Shown piece by piece: positions 39,401 to 45,400 of a stretch of 64,000 bases of DNA. The stretch is from Gari tellinella. Lineage: Eukaryota; Mollusca; Bivalvia; Cardiida; Psammobiidae. Where the stretch lies: contig OV277861.1 of NCBI GenBank assembly GCA_922989275.2, positions 42,323,623 through 42,387,622 of the forward strand, read 5' to 3'. The notes beneath the pieces were generated by a model. That model made no database searches and was not told where the DNA came from. It saw only the letters and a list, made by a program, of their open reading frames with translations. Position numbers and translations under genes: made by a program. Numbering within the stretch: the stretch's first letter is position 1; each line of letters begins with the position of its first letter.

Positions 39401-42400
39401 TTTTATCTGCAGTTTTAGTGTTTCTTTAACCCTTTAATTAGAAGTCTGTTTCTAGTTTTGATGAAAGATGACCACTTACAGCACACTAAAGGTAAAGCAG
39501 AATGCACCTGCTTTAACTTATTATCCCCTGAAACTTCCAATGGATAATTCCAGTTTGCAATGAAGGCTGATCGATTTTCGACAATTTAGGGTTATTTTTG
39601 GAATAAATTGCAAAGTGACAAACAGTGAAGTCCCTGATCAGAGGGCTCCTGCAGGAGCCCTCTGATCAGGGACTTCACTGTTTGCATAAGACAGGTGTAC
39701 TCTTCACATGTACACATTTGGTAAAGGACGCATATATGCGTCACTAGGGCTAAATGAGTTAAGAAGTTGTGCTATAATACTTGGGCCCGTTTCAGAAAAC
39801 TTCGCACGACAAATGTTGTCGTAAGTCAAAACTTTAAAATACGTTTAACTTCTGATTTCTCTATCTAATCCTGTCTTGTGACATCTCTTTGGAATCGTCT
39901 TTTTAGACGATTCCAAAAAGATGTCACAAGACAGGATTAGATGGAGAAATAAATAATAATTGAGACTTTTACAATCTGACTTACGACAACATTTGTCGTA
40001 CGAAGTTTTATGAAACGGGTCCCAGATGTGCTTATTTTGTGATGCAGGTACATTTTCTCGGCAAGAGATGTGAAGCATGTCCAGAACCTTTGTACATTGA
40101 CAACTGTCAGGTTGAGAGCATTCAGCCCAGCCAATCAAAACGTAGTAAATCCATGCGGGCATCCACGCCAGGTGGCAGCACCATGATAATGCGATCGGAC
40201 ACCTTCGATGACGGTCGCCATCACTCGAAGGAAAACAAACGGCCACAGAATTCCAACCTGAAGAGGAACACGAGTGAGTGAACAGGACACAATTTGAATT
40301 GAAATGGCTCATGAATGTTCTTTTCTGATTCAACGGAAACGAAACGCAATACAATGTAGAAAATGACTTTAAAAAATGTTCTTACGATTAATTTAATCCA
40401 AATGGGAGTCTGAATAGACGTCGGGTGGCCAGGCGTCTGATATGGCTGCAAACAGTTTGCAATTTTTTGTTTGTTTTTTATTTTACGTCGCTTTCAACAG
40501 TAGTTCAGTCATATCGCGACGTCCAGCTAATTACAGGTGGAGGAAGACCCCAGAAGTCCTTCATGCACTGTTTCAGGCACAAATCGGCAATTGGGTAGAA
40601 CCACCGACCTTGCGCAAGCCAGCTGGAAGGCTTCCCCACATGAAAAATCCGAACAACCTACTGGAATTCGAACTCACAGCGGTGAGGAACTTAGTGATGT
40701 TAGTCACAGTGACTTTACCACTAGGCCACGGAGGTCTCGCTGTTTGCAATGGACATCAATGTATTGGCATAAAACGTTTATAGGAAGTAGGAATACTCAT
40801 TTTAAAATAATTGACCTAGTTATAACAGTCAAGCACGGTTCAGTGTGTTAACCATTACTCCGCTGTTTTATTTGACATCACAAAACCGGCTTCCTCAAGA
40901 AGTTTGGATACGGATTCCGGCTGGCTATTTACCCTTTCTATGTATGCCGGGAACACGTATATGTGTATGTTGCAAACAGTATAGGCATTGATCAGAGGAA
41001 TCCTTAAGAAAGGTTCACCTTTTCTCAATTCAGCACCCTAAAATCAACGTAAACTTGTCATTTTACAAATGTGGAATAGTCCAAATGAAAAGTTGAGCAT
41101 TAACAGGTTACAGATAAGCCCCAAACCTGTCTTGTCTTTTTACTAGTGAAGTAAGTCATAAATGTAGGGAAATGCCAATGTAATAATATCTTCAGAATTC
41201 CTGCAGCTAGACGATAACATCTGAGAGCAGCTGCCATCGGTGTTCATGGTTATATTGACATCAGCCTGAGGTCATTCTCGAGCTTTTGAATGGTCAGGCC
41301 TAGCGTTTGAGCTGAGTCTGAATTCGTTCTCACGCATTTGATTAGTCAGATTTGAGCAAAGGCTAAAATCGGACCAATCAAATGCTTGAGAATGATTTAA
41401 GACTAAGCTGAAATGCTTTATAAGTATGGGCCTAGATTCCGTAGAAATGCTAAAATCAGAGCAAGTCAAGGCTTGAGAACAATCCTAGATTCATCTGAAT
41501 CGCTATATAACCGTGGGATTTATACTTTCAGAATTTAGGGCAACATGGACTGCCAGCGACTCCTTTGTTAGAGACGGTATACCGGAAGAAACAGAAATGG
41601 AAGAGGTAGGTAGCGCAAAATCGCCATTCAGTTTCCACCTTGTGTTATAAAAGCAATTTGTTCAAATTTTAGGAGAATACGCGGCGTCCCATCTGGATTC
41701 AAACTGTTTGCAAAGTTAATAACTGTAACAAATGTATTCGCCGCTAGCATGCAAAGAATTCAAACTGAAATCTTTTGGCACTGGGAATCGTTGACAAACC
41801 CATGTTTGATAGTACATGTAAGAGCAAATGTGTATGCTAAGATGCATGCCCCATAGCTATAACACATATGAGATGCTTCAGATATCGTTTGTTCTCAAGC
41901 TTTAGACTGGTCAGATTTAAACCCATAGCTTTGTTTTCAGTATCGAATACAGGTGGTTAGGAAAATTCCGTTTTACTTTCAGGCCGCTTTAAATAACCAT
42001 CTGCTACGATATAGAGGCGCGTATTCATTACTGTTTAAAATGAATTTTTTATATGGTATATAATTCAAAGGCGTAACATGGCGTATCTTTAGAGTAATTG
42101 GTTAAGTATTCTTTATAAATGTTTCAGGATAATGGTAAGGGCCCCAATATCGGATCTGACGACGAGTTCATTGTGGTTGCTGGTGGTGACAGTAAGGTGA
42201 GTGAGAGACATTACAATAACCCATTTGCGCCCAGAGGATTCTTCCAAACATACATATTAGAATAATCCACGTTTTTGTCTAAAGGATGCCTGGTCTAACT
42301 TTTCATTTTCATTTGGTTTTATATTGAACTTCCTATCACCAAAGAGTGTAGCCTCTGACCAGACGCCGCATTTTTAGAGTCTACACTGTTTGCCTATGTC

Positions 42401-45400
42401 CCATAGGGTTAACCCTTTCAATCCTAAAGCCCTCTATAGAGATTACATATGCAAACAGTGTAGACCCTGGCCAGGGGGCTCCTATAGGATCCCTCTGATC
42501 AGGGTCTGCACTGTTTGATATTTTAATTGTATTTTGTTGTCATACCAAAAATGTAACAGTAGACTGGTTCAAAATACCTGTACTAGAAGAGTTCAAAAGG
42601 ATTATAAATACCCACCAGAGAAATTTAGGGTTGAAAGGGTTGACCAAGAAGCCATTTTATATTCACTCATATACATGTAAGCTCAAATGATTCTTCGAAA
42701 CACGCATGTGCATTTGACCTGATTAGATTTACATGTAGTTTAACTGATTAAAGCAATATCATAATGAGTGTCAACCAGTTATGAGGCGCATGGTCTGGAT
42801 CAAAACATTTTGCAAGTGTACTCCTGGAAAGTCATTGAAGGGGTTAAACAGACGTTATAAAGGGTTAATGCTTTAGTTGCTGCTATTTATAATAAGAATA
42901 TTTATCCCTTTCAGCACCATGCTCGGCCCTGGCTACCACCAGCCCGCGAGGAGACCCTTATGAGTGACATGAGCATGATGACAGCACCAGATAGCATCCG
43001 GCCCTTCTCAGGGGATGACAAGCGATACCGGAAGTACCTCGGAGAGCTGTATAAGGACCAGAAATACTTTGAATACTATCTAGCTACAGAAAGTAAGCTC
43101 TTTTACTTTTTCTTGTATACGTTCTTTCCCGTTAAAAAGGTTTAAACTTTATTTCTTTTAGAACTACATCGAATATGAAACAACCTATAATGCACCTTCT
43201 ATCGAAAGAACCCATCTACAATTGTGCAAAAAATCTTTTAGGTGTAAAACAAACGACTCAAAATGATTTCATTTATGGAGAGCTAAGAAGATTTACATAC
43301 CAAACTAAAAGATGCTTAAATATTATTAAGTACTTGGTTAAGATTTTACATACAAAAGAAGATAAATATATAACAAAAATATATCGTTTGCTGAAAGATG
43401 AGCATGAAATAAATAATTATGTGAACTGGTGTTCTCTATTGAAAGATCTTATTTGTCGCTTAGGTTTCTACCACGTTTGGTTATCACAAACTGTCGGTGA
43501 TGCAAAAATGTTTATAATACTTGTAAAACAAAGGCTAAATGATCAGTTTGTACAGAATTGGAATAATAGGCTTAATGAATCAAGTAGAGCTCTGTGTTAC
43601 AGAAAAATATCCAATTTTGGAATACAGCCATACCTAAATATTGTTAATGTAGGGAAGTTTTGTACACCTATGAGTAGACTTAGATTATCTTCTTATAGGT
43701 TAGCAGTTGAAACAGGGAGATGGAATAAACCATTGCCAATAGCATTCAATGATAGAAAATTAATGCATGTTCCACATTGGGAGATAAATTTCATTTTGTA
43801 TTAGATTGTATTCAATTCCAAGATCTAAGAATAAAATATATATCAGAATATTATTGGAAAAGGCCAAGTATGTTGAAATTTACAAAATTAATGACTAGTT
43901 TTGATGTTTGTTCACTATGCATTTCAAGCTAAACCTCTTTGATCTGATGACTATTACTGTAGTTATGATGAAGATGATTCAAATTCTTCATAATTACATC
44001 TACATGTACTTACATGCAAAAGGAGTGTACCAGGTTGAACTGCTTGTTTGGAGTAGTTCAGTCTACGTCTAGTCTGTTTGTTGTGCTGTAAAGGTTTTTT
44101 ATGTAAATGAATGTTATTGTTTAACTTCGAGTTCCAATAGTTGTTTAAATGTTAGTAGTATAAGTTTTCGGTGCAAATGAATGTTTGAATTTAAATTCGA
44201 GTTCCAATAATTGTTTAAATGTTACTAGTATAAGATATAGTTTATTCTTATAACATCAGTATTTTCTAACACAAATTTAGTAGATATTTGATTTAAGAAA
44301 ATTAAGTTATGATAATGGTGACAATGATATCAATTCTGATTAAAATCAACATCACTGATATCATATTTTTTTTACTTACATCTTCTCCGCTAAATGAATT
44401 TTTATTGTCATAACTATTTGTTTGTTTATGTATTACATGCCTATGTTTGTTTACAACATGTATAACATGCCTCATGGACTTGTTAGTCTGAAGGAAGAAT
44501 AAAATCATATCATATCATAATCAACTTATACAAATTACTCTCAGTGGATCGAATGATGGCGTACAATGGAGAAAAAATGTTATTCTTTCCCAATAAACGC
44601 GTTTACGCTAAGCTTATTATTTCCCAGTCTGATCAGACTCCAAACCGTTTGCCACTCAGATCAAAATAAATCGTTAGACATTTCAAAAATGTAGTTTTCG
44701 TCGTTTTATTGCAGTGCGTTTGCGTTTAAATGGGGAAGAATAACGTATTCTCCGCAGTATTTCGCCAGTTCAGTGGGAGTAAAACCGGGGTGCCCAGAAA
44801 ATCTACACGTGTCCGGATTGTAGACCAGTGTACGCTCTCACATACTGCCCCGATCCGGGTTAGAACTCCGGACCGTATTAATTATGAGGAGCGATGCGCT
44901 TAACCACTGTACTATCTTGACACCCCTGTCCCGTTTAACCGCAAACGAAACGCAAACGCAATACAATAAAGCTCGTTTCCGATCGGGAACAGACCAACCG
45001 AGGGTATAGAAACCCCGGTCTTTAACGAAACCCGCGATTGATTCGACTAGCGTTCACAACCATTTAGCTATTTGCATTATTCATACAATTGACCAATAAA
45101 CTCCTCTAATTGACTTAACTCTTTCACCGCCATTGGTGTCTACAGCACACTTTGCAAACTAATAATGCAACAATCATTTCAATATTGCTTCAGTTACCTG
45201 TCTTAACCCATTTGTTTTAACGATCCTATATAAGGGACATAGGCAAACAGTGTAGACTCTGATCAGACACCACACAATGCGGCGTCTTATCAGAGTCTAC
45301 ACTGTTTGCTGATAGGAGTTTCAATATAAAACAAAACGAAAACGAAAATTTAGACCAGCACTCTTTAGATCAAAAACTGAATTATCCAATATATAAACAT

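Noticed and set aside
43175..43804. 209-codon frame as a possible host exon
   Set aside because: It matches the C-terminal part of bivalve non-LTR reverse transcriptases, has no fitting acceptor phase, and the frame continues after a frameshift.
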